A stretch of 64,000 nucleotides of DNA from Actinacidiphila guanduensis. GTDB lineage: Bacteria; Actinomycetota; Actinomycetes; Streptomycetales; Streptomycetaceae. Of the stretch, positions 17,782 to 26,200 are shown piece by piece. Below the pieces are notes generated by a model that was not told where the DNA came from, searched no databases, and saw only the letters and a list, made by a program, of their open reading frames with translations. The stretch spans positions 572,466 through 636,465 of the forward strand of contig NZ_FNIE01000001.1 of the NCBI RefSeq assembly GCF_900103985.1, in the 5' to 3' direction. Made by a program: the position numbers and the translations under genes. Position 1 is the first letter of the stretch. Every line of letters begins with the position of its first letter.

Positions 17782-18999
17782 ATGGCGGAAAACCTCGAGC
17801 CCTTCGTCATCCATGTGGAACAGGAGGTGCTGGACGACCTGCGAGCGCGCCTGGAGGCGACCCGGTTCGCACCCGACCTCGACAACGAGGACGAGGGATA
17901 CGGCCTCAGCACCGCCTACCTCAAGCCGATCGTGGAGTACTGGGCGGACGGCTTCGACTGGCGGTCCGTCGAAGCGCGGATCAACCGGTACACCCACCAC
18001 CGCCTCGACGTCGGCGGCACCCCGGTGCACTTCATCCGCCGGCCGGGCAACGGGCCGGCGCCCGTCCCGCTGCTGCTGATGCACGGCTGGCCGTGGACGT
18101 TCTGGGACTGGAGCAAGGTCATCGACCCGCTCGCCGACCCGGCGGCCTTCGGTGGCGACCCGGCCGACGCCTTCGACGTCGTCGTCCCCTCCCTGCCCGG
18201 GTTCGCCTTCTCCACGCCGGTCACCAACGGCAAGGAAAACTCCGTCAGCATGGCCGACCGGTTCCACACCCTGATGACGGACACGCTCGGCTACGAGCGC
18301 TTCGCCGTCGGCGCCGCCGACTACGGAGCCCTGGTCGGCGCCCAGTTGGGCCACAAGTACGCCGACTCCCTGTACGGGCTGCACCTCGGGAACGAGATGC
18401 TGCTCACCATCTTCCAGGGCGACCGCTACTGGGACCTGACCGGCGGCGCCCCCATCGACACGATGCCGGCCGACCAGCGGGCCGGCATGGTGAACTTCGT
18501 CAACACCTATGTGTCGCACGTGGCGGCGCACATGCTCGACGCCCAGACCCTCACCCACGGGCTGAACGACTCCCCGGTCGGCATGCTCGCCTGGATCCTC
18601 AAGCGGTGGAAGAAGTGGAGCGACCAGAACGGCGTGTTCGAGGACGCCTTCCCGGTCGACCACATCCTCACCAACGCGACCATCTACTGGGTCAACCAGG
18701 CCATCGGCTCCTCGATCCGCTCCTACCGGAACGTCCATCGCACCCCCTGGCAGCCCTCGCACGACCGCACCCCGCCGATCGAGGCCCCCACCGGTTTCAC
18801 CTTCCTGCTCGGCGACGCCGCACCCCCCGCGGTCCACAACCGCGAGCAGCGGATCGCCGCCTTCCAGCAGGGAGCGGGCCACTTCTACGCCGACGTCCGC
18901 CAGGTCAACGTCCACGACAAGGGCGGCCACTTCGGCCCGTGGGAGAACCCCGAGGCATGGATCGGCGACCTGCGCGCCACGTTCCGCCCCCTGCGCTGA
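17782..18999 (+). CDS. Epoxide hydrolase (EHN domain, alpha/beta hydrolase)
   Basis: A 405-residue protein. An N-terminal epoxide hydrolase domain (FVIHVEQEVLDDLRARLEATR) is followed by an alpha/beta hydrolase core: oxyanion motif LMHGWPWTFWDW, nucleophile elbow AVGAADYGALVG (Asp as nucleophile, where GGDWG is usual), and catalytic His in HDKGGHFGPWENPE. It opens epoxides to diols. The start follows AAGGAG. Second gene of the operon with the NTF2-like protein. Confidence 0.92.
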   Translation: MAENLEPFVIHVEQEVLDDLRARLEATRFAPDLDNEDEGYGLSTAYLKPIVEYWADGFDWRSVEARINRYTHHRLDVGGTPVHFIRRPGNGPAPVPLLLMHGWPWTFWDWSKVIDPLADPAAFGGDPADAFDVVVPSLPGFAFSTPVTNGKENSVSMADRFHTLMTDTLGYERFAVGAADYGALVGAQLGHKYADSLYGLHLGNEMLLTIFQGDRYWDLTGGAPIDTMPADQRAGMVNFVNTYVSHVAAHMLDAQTLTHGLNDSPVGMLAWILKRWKKWSDQNGVFEDAFPVDHILTNATIYWVNQAIGSSIRSYRNVHRTPWQPSHDRTPPIEAPTGFTFLLGDAAPPAVHNREQRIAAFQQGAGHFYADVRQVNVHDKGGHFGPWENPEAWIGDLRATFRPLR

Positions 19000-19023
19000 C
19001 CCCTCCCCGCCGGTCACACCCCC

Positions 19024-19052
19024 GGGCGGGCGCGCCCCCGACGCGCCCGCCC
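19024..19052. terminator. GC hairpin after the epoxide hydrolase
   Basis: An 11-bp stem (GGGCGGGCGCG / CGCGCCCGCCC) with a 7-base loop, 25 bases past the epoxide hydrolase stop, between convergent genes. Confidence 0.5.
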
Positions 19053-19195
19053 CGCCGACCACCCGGTGGCACGGGGGCGCCCGCCGGATCCAGACCGCGG
19101 CCGGCCGTGCCTGTCGCTGAGCACCTGCCGACGAGTCGGGGGTGTGCGCTCGGGTCCGGCGGACGGGTCGGCGCGGGTGCGAGGCCGGAGCGGGA

Positions 19196-20242
19196 CTACA
19201 GGACCGGCTCGTACAGGGTCGGCGGGACCGGGGGCTTGGCGAGGAGGGCGGCGATCCTCGGGATCTGGTCGGCCACGCTCGCGCTGTGCTGCGTGAATGC
19301 CTCGATCGAGGCGAACTTCTGGATGATCAGCAGCGGTCCGTCGGCGGCTCCGCGCGGGCCGTGCACCGAGTAGTGCAGGCACCCCGGTTCGGCCCGGATC
19401 TGCGGGGCGAGTTCGGCCAGCACCGCGAGAAGGTCCTTGCGGCGCCCGTCCTTGGGCTCCATCGTGGACGCGGCAACGACCGCGCCGGTCGTGGCCGGCT
19501 GGTCGCCCTGGAGCATGGCCAGCGCCTCGTCCGCGTCGGCCTCGCTGCGCAGCCGGATCTCCAGGCCGCTCACCGCCGCTGCGGCCGAAGCGGCGACGGC
19601 GACCGCGCCGACCTGCTCGGCACTGACCAGTTCCGGATCGCCGGAGTCGGCCAGGCGGGTCCTGACCGGTCCGAGGACCAGGGCGAAGACCCGCTGCTGT
19701 CCTGCCGTCTCGGCCGCGGCCACCTGCCGCATCATCAGCAATGCGGCCTGCTCCATGCTGACCAGGCCGCTGCCGGGCACCGGCGTGACCGCGGAATCCC
19801 CGACGATCACCGTGTAGGCGCCGCGGGCATTCAGCCTCGGCAGGAAAGCTCGCAGGACAGCGACGTGTGCGGCCGCGAGCCCGACGAAGGCACTCTGCCA
19901 GTCGCTCTCGTCGATCTCCCAGAGCCGCTTGCCGCCCCACCACCCACCGATCGGGGCCACCACGTCGTCGACACCACCGAGCCTGCGCTCCATCTCCTCG
20001 GCAAGCTGCTCGGCGCCGGCGAACGTCGTGTAGTCGTGCACCACCAGGTGCAGGCGGTCGGTCGCCGCGTCACCGAGCACGCGGCGGAACTCCTCCGCCC
20101 GCTCCTGGGTGCGGGTCGGGACGACGACGTCCGCACCCGCGGCGAGGTAGCTGCGGACGACACCCTCCCCCACTGCTCCCGTGCCGCCCGGAACGACGAC
20201 CCTGCGACCGGACAGATCGGGAAGTGCCTTGCTGCTGTGCAT
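19196..20242 (-). CDS. SDR-like protein fused to a C-terminal ABM monooxygenase domain
   Basis: A 348-residue two-domain protein. Residues ~10-235 are a short-chain dehydrogenase fold with VVVPGGTGAVGEGVV cofactor loop and conserved Ser in IVGDSAVTP, but the expected YxxxK is replaced by VSMEQAALL, so classical catalysis looks lost. Residues ~250-345 (LLAVLAELAPQIRAEPGCLHYSV...LLIIQKFASIEAF) match the antibiotic biosynthesis monooxygenase (quinol monooxygenase-like) domain. The ATG follows GAGGAG. Divergent from a MarR gene. Confidence 0.85.
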   Translation of the reverse strand: MHSSKALPDLSGRRVVVPGGTGAVGEGVVRSYLAAGADVVVPTRTQERAEEFRRVLGDAATDRLHLVVHDYTTFAGAEQLAEEMERRLGGVDDVVAPIGGWWGGKRLWEIDESDWQSAFVGLAAAHVAVLRAFLPRLNARGAYTVIVGDSAVTPVPGSGLVSMEQAALLMMRQVAAAETAGQQRVFALVLGPVRTRLADSGDPELVSAEQVGAVAVAASAAAAVSGLEIRLRSEADADEALAMLQGDQPATTGAVVAASTMEPKDGRRKDLLAVLAELAPQIRAEPGCLHYSVHGPRGAADGPLLIIQKFASIEAFTQHSASVADQIPRIAALLAKPPVPPTLYEPVL

Positions 20243-20308
20243 GAGATGACTCCTCGGGAGCGGTGCGGGGACAGTCGGACGGCGGTCCTCCACTGACCTC
20301 GCTCACAT

Positions 20309-20366
20309 GTTGGCCAGGCCAACGTTGGTTATCCCAACATAGCAGCTGCGTGTTGGGATGGCCAAC
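20309..20366. promoter_or_regulatory. Three 15-bp GTTGG-N5-CCAAC operators
   Basis: GTTGG-CCAGG-CCAAC at 20309-20323, GTTGG-TTATC-CCAAC at 20324-20338 (directly abutting) and GTTGG-GATGG-CCAAC at 20352-20366. All have the same arms and 5-base spacer. They fill the intergenic region between the SDR-ABM gene and the MarR gene and are very probably the MarR operator array. Confidence 0.75.
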
Positions 20367-20381
20367 GGTTAGGATGGGGAC

Positions 20382-20840
20382 ATGGCGGACACGGATCACG
20401 CGTTGCAACCACCGGCCCGGCTGCGTGAGCTCGCCAGCTGGCAGGCGAACAAGGTGTCGACGCTCGGCGCCCGGCTGACCGCGCAGCGCATGCCGCTGAG
20501 TGCGCGCGCCGATTTCGCCGTCCTGGCGGCACTGGAGGAGTACGGGGCGCTCAGCCAGGCCGAGATCGGCCGCCGCCTCGGCCTCGACCGCAACGACGTC
20601 AGCGGCATCCTCACCCGCCTGGAGGGCGGCCGCCAGGTCGACCGGCAGGCCGACCCCGCCAATCGACGCCGCAATGTCGTCACCCTCACCGCGGCCGGAC
20701 AGCAGCACCTCGAAGAACTCCAGCGGCACGCCGACGCGGTCCAAGCCGAACTGCTCGCCGGCCTGGACGCCGCCGAACGACAACAGCTCCAGTCCCTGCT
20801 GGCCAAGCTGCTCGACAGCCACAATCCGCAACCGGCTTGA
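20382..20840 (+). CDS. MarR-family transcriptional regulator
   Basis: A 152-residue winged-helix regulator. The recognition helix region reads LSQAEIGRRLGLDRNDVSGIL and the wing QADPANRRRNVVTLTAAG, the canonical MarR DxxNRRxxxxxLT motif. The ATG follows AGGATGGGGAC. It probably represses the divergent SDR-ABM gene and itself through the three palindromes just upstream; MarR ligands are often phenolic or quinone-like, which fits a quinol monooxygenase-like target (inference). Confidence 0.92.
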   Translation: MADTDHALQPPARLRELASWQANKVSTLGARLTAQRMPLSARADFAVLAALEEYGALSQAEIGRRLGLDRNDVSGILTRLEGGRQVDRQADPANRRRNVVTLTAAGQQHLEELQRHADAVQAELLAGLDAAERQQLQSLLAKLLDSHNPQPA

Positions 20841-20930
20841 GAGCCGCCCGAAGAGCGGCGCCCGGGCCGAGGCGCCGGCGCTTCGGCGGCGCGGCGAAGT
20901 CCGCCCGCACGGCCGCGCGGCTTCGGCTGC

Positions 20931-21202
20931 AGGACCACCCCCGCGGGCACGGGGAGCACGAGCCGCCCGGCGGCGTACGGCGTGCCTCCGAAGACCAACC
21001 CCGCGCGTGCGGGGAGCACTGGTGTTGCGGTCGGCCAAGTCCGAGGCGACGAGGACCAACCCCGCGCGTGCGGGGAGCACGCGTGGCGCCAGTGCCCATG
21101 GGACGCGCAGGGGGGACCAACCCCGCGCGTGCGGGGAGCACACGAAGCCGGCGGAGAGTGGCCGTACGAGGATGGGACCAACCCCGCGCGTGCGGGGAGC
21201 AC
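20931..21202 (-). CRISPR. Type I-E CRISPR array (5 repeats, 4 spacers)
   Basis: 29-base repeats at 20931-20959, 20991-21019, 21052-21080, 21113-21141 and 21174-21202; spacers of 31, 32, 32 and 32 bases. The four right-hand repeats share the core GACCAACCCCGCGCGTGCGG; the leftmost differs at several bases, marking it as the trailer end. Transcription is therefore inferred from right to left, with repeats beginning GTGCTCCCCGC on the minus strand. No cas genes in the window. Confidence 0.95.
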
Positions 21203-21270
21203 AGGAGATGAGCTGGGGTTTTGGCGGAGCCAGTCGCCGATTTTACTCACTTTGCTCGGGCCGTACACGC
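21203..21270 (-). promoter_or_regulatory. Putative CRISPR leader
   Basis: The 60-70 bases right of the intact repeat end are locally AT-richer (GGGGTTTTGG, GATTTTACTCACTTTGC) than their surroundings, as expected for a leader reading leftwards. CTCACTTTGCTCGG (21246-21259) recurs with one mismatch at 17108-17121, right of the degenerate array. Confidence 0.4.
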
Positions 21271-21441
21271 CGCTTCGAGGGCGCTGGCTCGGCTGAGGCC
21301 GTGAGTGGAGGCTCTGCCACGTCGAGTTGGGCAAGTGCGGCTGCGCGGCACGAGAACCCTCGCCACCTCAGCCCTGCGCCCAGCCCCATTCCGATGGGCC
21401 CCGCGGCAGCGGTGCTCGACAGCCGTGGGTTCCACCGCCGG

Positions 21442-21627
21442 CTACTCGGCTTCCGGGTAGCTGGGGCGCTCGGTGGTGAAGCGCCGGGTCGGCTCCACCT
21501 CGGACAGGGCATGGGACAGGTCGGCGGCTTCCCGGGGCCGCGTGATCACGGGAAGGTGCTGGTGATACGCGGCGCAACGGATGGCCACGGCAGCGCACGC
21601 AAGGGCTGGAGAGGCCGGTGCAGCCAT
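21442..21627 (-). CDS. Small hypothetical protein
   Basis: A 61-residue frame from the ATG at 21627 (MAAPASPALACAAVAIRCAA...), ending PTRRFTTERPSYPEAE. Non-random composition (an alanine-rich helix, then HLPVITRPREAADLSHAL) gives it a gene-like look, but no family is recognised and the ribosome site is weak. The frame is open further upstream, so the start is uncertain. Nothing else is supported between the CRISPR leader and the sialidase. Confidence 0.35.
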   Translation of the reverse strand: MAAPASPALACAAVAIRCAAYHQHLPVITRPREAADLSHALSEVEPTRRFTTERPSYPEAE

Positions 21628-21749
21628 CTGCACGCAGCCGCCCGTACGCACGCGGACGCTGGAGAAGCCGTGCAGCCGCCCGTACCCAACGCACCGCCGA
21701 GGGCCGTACAGGCGCTCAAGAAGTCGTCCTTCGGTGTCGGCCACCCCCG

Positions 21750-23636
21750 TCAGGCCCGTAGCGCCACATAGTCGAGCTCGATGCCGAGCCCCGCCGACGT
21801 TCCGCCCGGCGCGGCACGCACCCCCGCTCCCCCTCCCACCGGTGCCACGGTCAGCGACAGCGTGTGCGGGCCGGGGCCCGCGAATCGGTAACCCCCGCAC
21901 GGGAGTTCGGTGTACCCCGTGCCGTCCGGGAGCGCCGCGGCGACCGCTGGGCCCACCGCCTCGCCGTCCACGGCAACGCTCAATGGGGGCGTGGAAGGGC
22001 TGGCCTTGCAGCGCAGCACCAGCTCGTAGCGACCGGGGCGCTCGACGTCGAGGCGGAAGTCGGCGCTCGCGCCGGGGGTCGAGGCACGCAGGAGGAGGCC
22101 GTGGCCCGAGGCGGTGTACGGGTCGGCGACGCGTGCGGTGCACAGGCTTCGGCGCCGTAGGACGGGCAGGGCTGCCGCGTCGAAGCGCTGCTGGTGCCAG
22201 GCGGGGCCGGTGCGCAGGCTGTCCCGGCCGCCGGTCAGCCAGGCGAGGTCGAAGCGAGCCAGGGCGACGTGGTCGACGGAGTGACCCGTCGAGGTGTCCT
22301 TGCCGTAGAGGAGAAGCGCGGTGCCGTCGGGGAGGTGGGCGAGGTCGGAGTACGTCGACACCCCCGCGTACACGACCCGCTCGTACGGGAAGCTGCGGCC
22401 CTCGTCGTAGCTGACGGCCACGGTCATGTTCTCGCGGGCGGTGGTGCTGTCGGGGCGGCTGAACAGCAGGCGGGACACGCCGGGGCGGCCGTGCCCGCCG
22501 GTCAGGCGCACCAGCCCGGAGTCGACCGCGGTGTAGCTGCGCACGGCCGTGTCGAACACCGGCGGGGCCCAGCTGCGGCCGCGATCCGTGCTGACCGCCC
22601 TGATCCGCGGGTGCACGCCGCCGCTGGAGTAGCGGCCGTCGAGGACCAGGGCGCCGTCCGCGCGCTCGAACAGCCGCGCCTCGTTCACCGGGTGGACCGG
22701 GTCGACGGGGATGCGCCCGCCTGCCTGCCAGGTCGCTCCGTGGTCGTCGCTGACCAGCACGCTCGCCCCGTACTGCCGCTGTTCGGCGGGGTGGTCGATG
22801 GACTGCCGGTGCCAGACCTGCAGCACGAGGCGGCCGTCCCGCAGCGCGATGCCGTGTCCGGGGCCGGGCAGGTGAAAGGGGCGCCCCGCCGGGTCGTCGG
22901 CGAACAGCCCGGTCACTTCCGTGCGCGCCGACCAGGTCCGCCCGTCGTCCCGGCTGCCCCGGAAAAAGACGCGGCTGGTGTCGTTGGCGTCGTTCAGCGC
23001 GTAGAAGAGCGTCACCCGGCCGGTCGAGGGGTCTGTGACCAGCGTGGGGTTGGCCCAGCACGCGCCGTTCGTGCTCTCCTCCACGAACTGGGAGGAGGAC
23101 CAGGTGGCCCCGCCGTCCGTACTGCGCTTGACGGTGATGTGGTGCGCCCCGGTGTCGGCCGCCGCCAACCGCGCCTCGGAGCAGGCGAGTACGGTCCCGC
23201 GCGGCGTGACGGCAAGCCCGTAGAGGAAGTGCTCCACCACCCCGTCCTCGCCGGGAGCCCAGACGACGCTCTCGGCGAACTCCCCGATGGACGGGGCGCC
23301 TTGGCGGATTCCCCGCGCGACGGCCGGGTGCACGCCGAGCAGCAGCGCTCCGGCCGACAGGCCGCCTGCGGCGAGCAGGCGGCGCCGGGCGAGGCGGGGC
23401 GCCGCCGGGAGCACCGGGGCGGTTCGGGGGGCGGCCGGCGAGGCCGCGCCGAATTCGGTGGGCGTCCGGCACGCCGGATCTGCTCGTGCGGGCCGCCCGC
23501 CGTCGGGTCTTTCGGCCGCGGCGGCGCTGCCGGGAGCGGCGGTCCGCGCCTGCGCGGCGGACGGTCCTCCGGCTGCCTCGCCGGTACGCGCCTGCCTCGG
23601 TGTGCGGTCTGCACCGTCCTCGCGGGGACGTGTCAT
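21750..23636 (-). CDS. Secreted sialidase-family protein (Tat signal, BNR repeats)
   Basis: A 628-residue exported protein. A long Pro/Ala/Arg-rich N-terminus precedes a twin-arginine-type signal (ARRRLLAAGGLSAGALLLG, about residues 83-101). The body is a six-bladed sialidase/neuraminidase-like propeller with Asp-box repeats STDGGATW, SRDDGRTW, SDDHGATW, STDRGRSW and SYDEGRSF. A C-terminal beta-sandwich-like region follows (RPGRYELVLRCKA...). I did not identify the full arginine triad, so sialidase activity is not assured; the exact glycan substrate is unknown. The start follows GGAGGAGG; an upstream GTG at 23663 has no ribosome site. Confidence 0.82.
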   Translation of the reverse strand: MTRPREDGADRTPRQARTGEAAGGPSAAQARTAAPGSAAAAERPDGGRPARADPACRTPTEFGAASPAAPRTAPVLPAAPRLARRRLLAAGGLSAGALLLGVHPAVARGIRQGAPSIGEFAESVVWAPGEDGVVEHFLYGLAVTPRGTVLACSEARLAAADTGAHHITVKRSTDGGATWSSSQFVEESTNGACWANPTLVTDPSTGRVTLFYALNDANDTSRVFFRGSRDDGRTWSARTEVTGLFADDPAGRPFHLPGPGHGIALRDGRLVLQVWHRQSIDHPAEQRQYGASVLVSDDHGATWQAGGRIPVDPVHPVNEARLFERADGALVLDGRYSSGGVHPRIRAVSTDRGRSWAPPVFDTAVRSYTAVDSGLVRLTGGHGRPGVSRLLFSRPDSTTARENMTVAVSYDEGRSFPYERVVYAGVSTYSDLAHLPDGTALLLYGKDTSTGHSVDHVALARFDLAWLTGGRDSLRTGPAWHQQRFDAAALPVLRRRSLCTARVADPYTASGHGLLLRASTPGASADFRLDVERPGRYELVLRCKASPSTPPLSVAVDGEAVGPAVAAALPDGTGYTELPCGGYRFAGPGPHTLSLTVAPVGGGAGVRAAPGGTSAGLGIELDYVALRA

Positions 23637-24604
23637 TGGTGTGCCCTCCTCCGCCCAGGCCACCGCGGGGCCGGTCCTGATGGGCCATAGGGACCGCGCG
23701 GCCGGCCGGCCGTCATCGTCGAGGCGCCGTTCGACTCCCGCGACGTGTCAAAGGTTCGGAGCGTAATGGTCCTGCGGCCGCTCAATGACCTGCCTCTCCG
23801 TAGCAAACTCCATCTGGCGCCGAGGAGATGGCCCCGACGCTGGGCTCGTCCGACCGTTGACGCCCATTCGGGGCGCAGGGGCCATCCGGGATGGTCAAGG
23901 CCGTACGGACGGCCCCTCTGGGCAACCACACCGGCCACCGACCCGGACGGCACGCACGCTCGCACCGGCTTGATTGTGGATCGCGCGGAAGGAGGCCATG
24001 TCCCCTGGTGGCGCTCCTCGCCGGAATGCCGCACTGCGCCGGCGGCAAGGACAGCGGCGCCGCACCGACTCAGGAGCATCCCGGCTTCGCGGTCAGCCAG
24101 GGAGCCGCGCTGGCGGTGGTCGCCGGGCTGGGGACGAGAGCGGCGGGCATCACCCCTGGCCTGGCCGATTCTCGCCGCAGGTGGGTGCACGGCGCCGGCC
24201 GCCGAGTTCGAGGAGGGCGGCAAGGATGACAAAGGCGCCGCTCAGGAACTCCAAGCAGGGCCCGACCGCTCGGCGAGATCCACACAATGCGCCCGGGCCT
24301 CCCGGCGATGAGAGCGGCACTTCGCTCCTCAGCCTGCGCTCCCGTCCTACGCCGCCCCGGCTGCCATGTTCCGCCCTGCTCCTCCGACGAGACCACGACT
24401 GCTCGCTGTCCTGTCCGATCACGCTTTCGCCGTCGACATGGGCGCCCGCCCTTGCAACCCACCCCCAACCCAAGATCGAAGCCAGGTCGGGCCGTTACCG
24501 GGCGCCGGAATCACCCGAGGTCCTTTGGAACGGTGACGAGAACATGCCGGGCAACGTGGTCGGCGCCTCTGCCACGGGTGCGGCTGCGGCCGGCGGACGC
24601 CGCG
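23637..24604. other. ~970-bp region without a convincing gene
   Basis: Several overlapping open frames exist on both strands, but all translate to Arg/Pro/Gly-rich sequence without family patterns. One minus-strand stretch near 24200-24270 (CLEFLSGAFVILAALLEL) resembles a membrane helix and may be a relic of a lost small membrane protein. The region holds the promoter of the sialidase-like gene at its left edge. Confidence 0.45.
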
Positions 24605-25375
24605 TCACGCGGCAGGAGGGGGTGGAACCGGCTCATGCGGAGCAGGCGGAAGGGGCTCGCCGGACAGATGCGTCAGAAAGGCAAGCATGAAGACCATTTC
24701 GGCGAACTCCCTGCGACTACTGCAGTCCACTTTGGCAAAAAGCGCCCTCATGTGCTCACGCACCGTCGACTCCGTCAGATCAAGGCGCCGCGCCATCTCG
24801 CCGATGGACAGGCCCAGCAGGATCAGGTAGGCCACCTCGTTCTGACGTCGCGTCAGACCATACCCGCCCAGCAGGTATTCCGTTGCAGTCGCCGGGTCCG
24901 CGACGCCGATGGCAACGGCGATCGCAGCGTCCATGCGGCTCCCGCTGTCTCCCCGAGGCACCATCCATGCATGGATGTCGACTTGAGTCCCGTCCTCCAA
25001 CTGCCGCACTATGTGCTCGCTCGACGGCCCCTCAGGGTCGCCCTCCCGAAGCCGACGGGCGACATCGGTCACGGCGTCCGGCAACAGTGTCCCGGCAGAA
25101 GGACTGCGCAGTCGACCGAGCCAGCGTCGCGCCGACACCGACGCCGAGACCAGGGTCAGATCCATGTCCACGAACAGCAGCCCGGGCGAATCGCCGAGAG
25201 CCGTCCCGGTAGCGGCGTCGCCCTCGTGGTCCGCCCCGGCGCCGGAGGGAGCTGCATTACGCTCTGCGAGCAGGGCTGCCCGGAATCGCTCGTACTCGCC
25301 TGCGGCTGCGGCAGGATCCGAGTACAACTCGTCCACGGCCTGCGCCGCCTCACTGAGGCGTCGGCGGATGCTCAT
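24605..25375 (-). CDS. LuxR-type regulator with N-terminal PAS-like domain
   Basis: A 256-residue protein. Residues ~55-175 form a PAS-like sensor (PGLLFVDMDLTLVSAS...QLEDGTQVDIHAWMV), and residues ~190-250 a LuxR helix-turn-helix (YGLTRRQNEVAYLILLGL, then LDLTESTVREHMRALF). The start ATG overlaps the stop of the sigma-factor gene as ATGA, so translation is coupled. Last gene of a three-gene operon divergent from the EACC1/caspase module; a regulator of that module is a reasonable inference. Confidence 0.88.
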   Translation of the reverse strand: MSIRRRLSEAAQAVDELYSDPAAAAGEYERFRAALLAERNAAPSGAGADHEGDAATGTALGDSPGLLFVDMDLTLVSASVSARRWLGRLRSPSAGTLLPDAVTDVARRLREGDPEGPSSEHIVRQLEDGTQVDIHAWMVPRGDSGSRMDAAIAVAIGVADPATATEYLLGGYGLTRRQNEVAYLILLGLSIGEMARRLDLTESTVREHMRALFAKVDCSSRREFAEMVFMLAFLTHLSGEPLPPAPHEPVPPPPAA

Positions 25376-25923
25376 CCTTGTTCCCCCTCACCCAGCAGCA
25401 TACGAAGCGTCTGGTGCGCCTGATGAATGTGGGCGCGGACGGTAGCGGGCGCCACGCCCATCACCTCCGCGATGTCCTTGTAGCGCAGTCCGAACTGCTC
25501 CCGCAGTGCAAGCGCCTCCTGCTGGCGCGGCGGCAACTTGCGGACTGCGGCCAGCACGTCCAAGCGCTGGTCGCTGACGACCATGGGGTCGGGACAGGCT
25601 GCTGGAGCGGCCTTGCGCACCGCGTCCTGCACCATGCGCTGGCGTTGATCGCTCTGCCGGACGTCCTGCAGGCGCTGGCCCGCCACCTTGAACAACCAGC
25701 CGGTCGGCGGATCCATGTACTGCACGCGTTCCCAGTAGCGGTAGGCGCTCATCATGGTCAGCTGCACGGTATCGTCCAAAACGGCGGTTTCCGCCTCCCG
25801 CCACAGCAAGTACCGGCGTACCACGGGCGCGTAGTGGCGGAAGAATTCCTCGAATCCGGCTGGCTCCTCACCTCTGTGACCGGACCCGTCGAGTTCGGCA
25901 CGACGCCCTCCTGGCTCATTCAT
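25372..25923 (-). CDS. Sigma-70 family (ECF-like) RNA polymerase sigma factor
   Basis: A 183-residue protein with a region-2 part (FEEFFRHYAPVVRRYLLWRE...DPPTGWLFKVAGQRL) and a region-4 helix-turn-helix (KLPPRQQEALALREQFGL; YKDIAEVMGVAPATVRAHI). Typical ECF size, no extra C-terminal domain. Its start lies inside the end of the 94-residue gene (8-base overlap, ATGAATGA) and its stop overlaps the LuxR start, so all three are coupled. The neighbouring small membrane protein could be its anti-sigma partner, though it lacks a recognisable zinc anti-sigma motif. Confidence 0.9.
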   Translation of the reverse strand: MNEPGGRRAELDGSGHRGEEPAGFEEFFRHYAPVVRRYLLWREAETAVLDDTVQLTMMSAYRYWERVQYMDPPTGWLFKVAGQRLQDVRQSDQRQRMVQDAVRKAAPAACPDPMVVSDQRLDVLAAVRKLPPRQQEALALREQFGLRYKDIAEVMGVAPATVRAHIHQAHQTLRMLLGEGEQG

Positions 25924-26200
25924 CGTCCCGCCTGGGACTCGGCCGGGGGTCGACCTCATAGCAGCGATGCATGCCCGCACCGTCGATCACGCGGATCCGT
26001 CCCCCCTCTGCAACACGGTCCAACACGACGACCATGGTCTTACGGTGCGCTCGCTCCATCCACACCGCGCCGAACGAGTGCGCCAACTCCCGCGCCGCCG
26101 TCCACAGACCAGGTCCGCGGCCGCGACGCAATCCACCGACAACCATGCCCAGCATCACCAGAAGTCCTGATCCGGAAAGCCCCGCCACCTGATCATGCAT
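25916..26200 (-). CDS. Small membrane protein of unknown function
   Basis: A 94-residue protein, MHDQVAGLSGSGLLVMLGMV..., with one N-terminal hydrophobic segment (about residues 7-25) followed by a basic stretch and a cytosolic tail (RKTMVVVLDRVAEGGRIRVI). GGGAGGGG before the ATG at 26200 decides the start. It is the first gene of the sigma/LuxR operon, overlapping the sigma gene by 8 bases. Candidate membrane anchor or anti-sigma partner; no family recognised. Confidence 0.7.
   Translation of the reverse strand: MHDQVAGLSGSGLLVMLGMVVGGLRRGRGPGLWTAARELAHSFGAVWMERAHRKTMVVVLDRVAEGGRIRVIDGAGMHRCYEVDPRPSPRRDDE

Noticed and set aside
20070..21334. Minus-strand open frames with repeated peptides such as VLPARAGLV and CSPHARGW
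   Set aside because: They are translations of the CRISPR repeats of the array at 20931-21202, not genes.
24150..24473. Possible membrane protein on the minus strand (CLEFLSGAFVILAALLEL)
   Set aside because: Only one hydrophobic stretch, no credible start, and flanking sequence is low-complexity; at most a relic.
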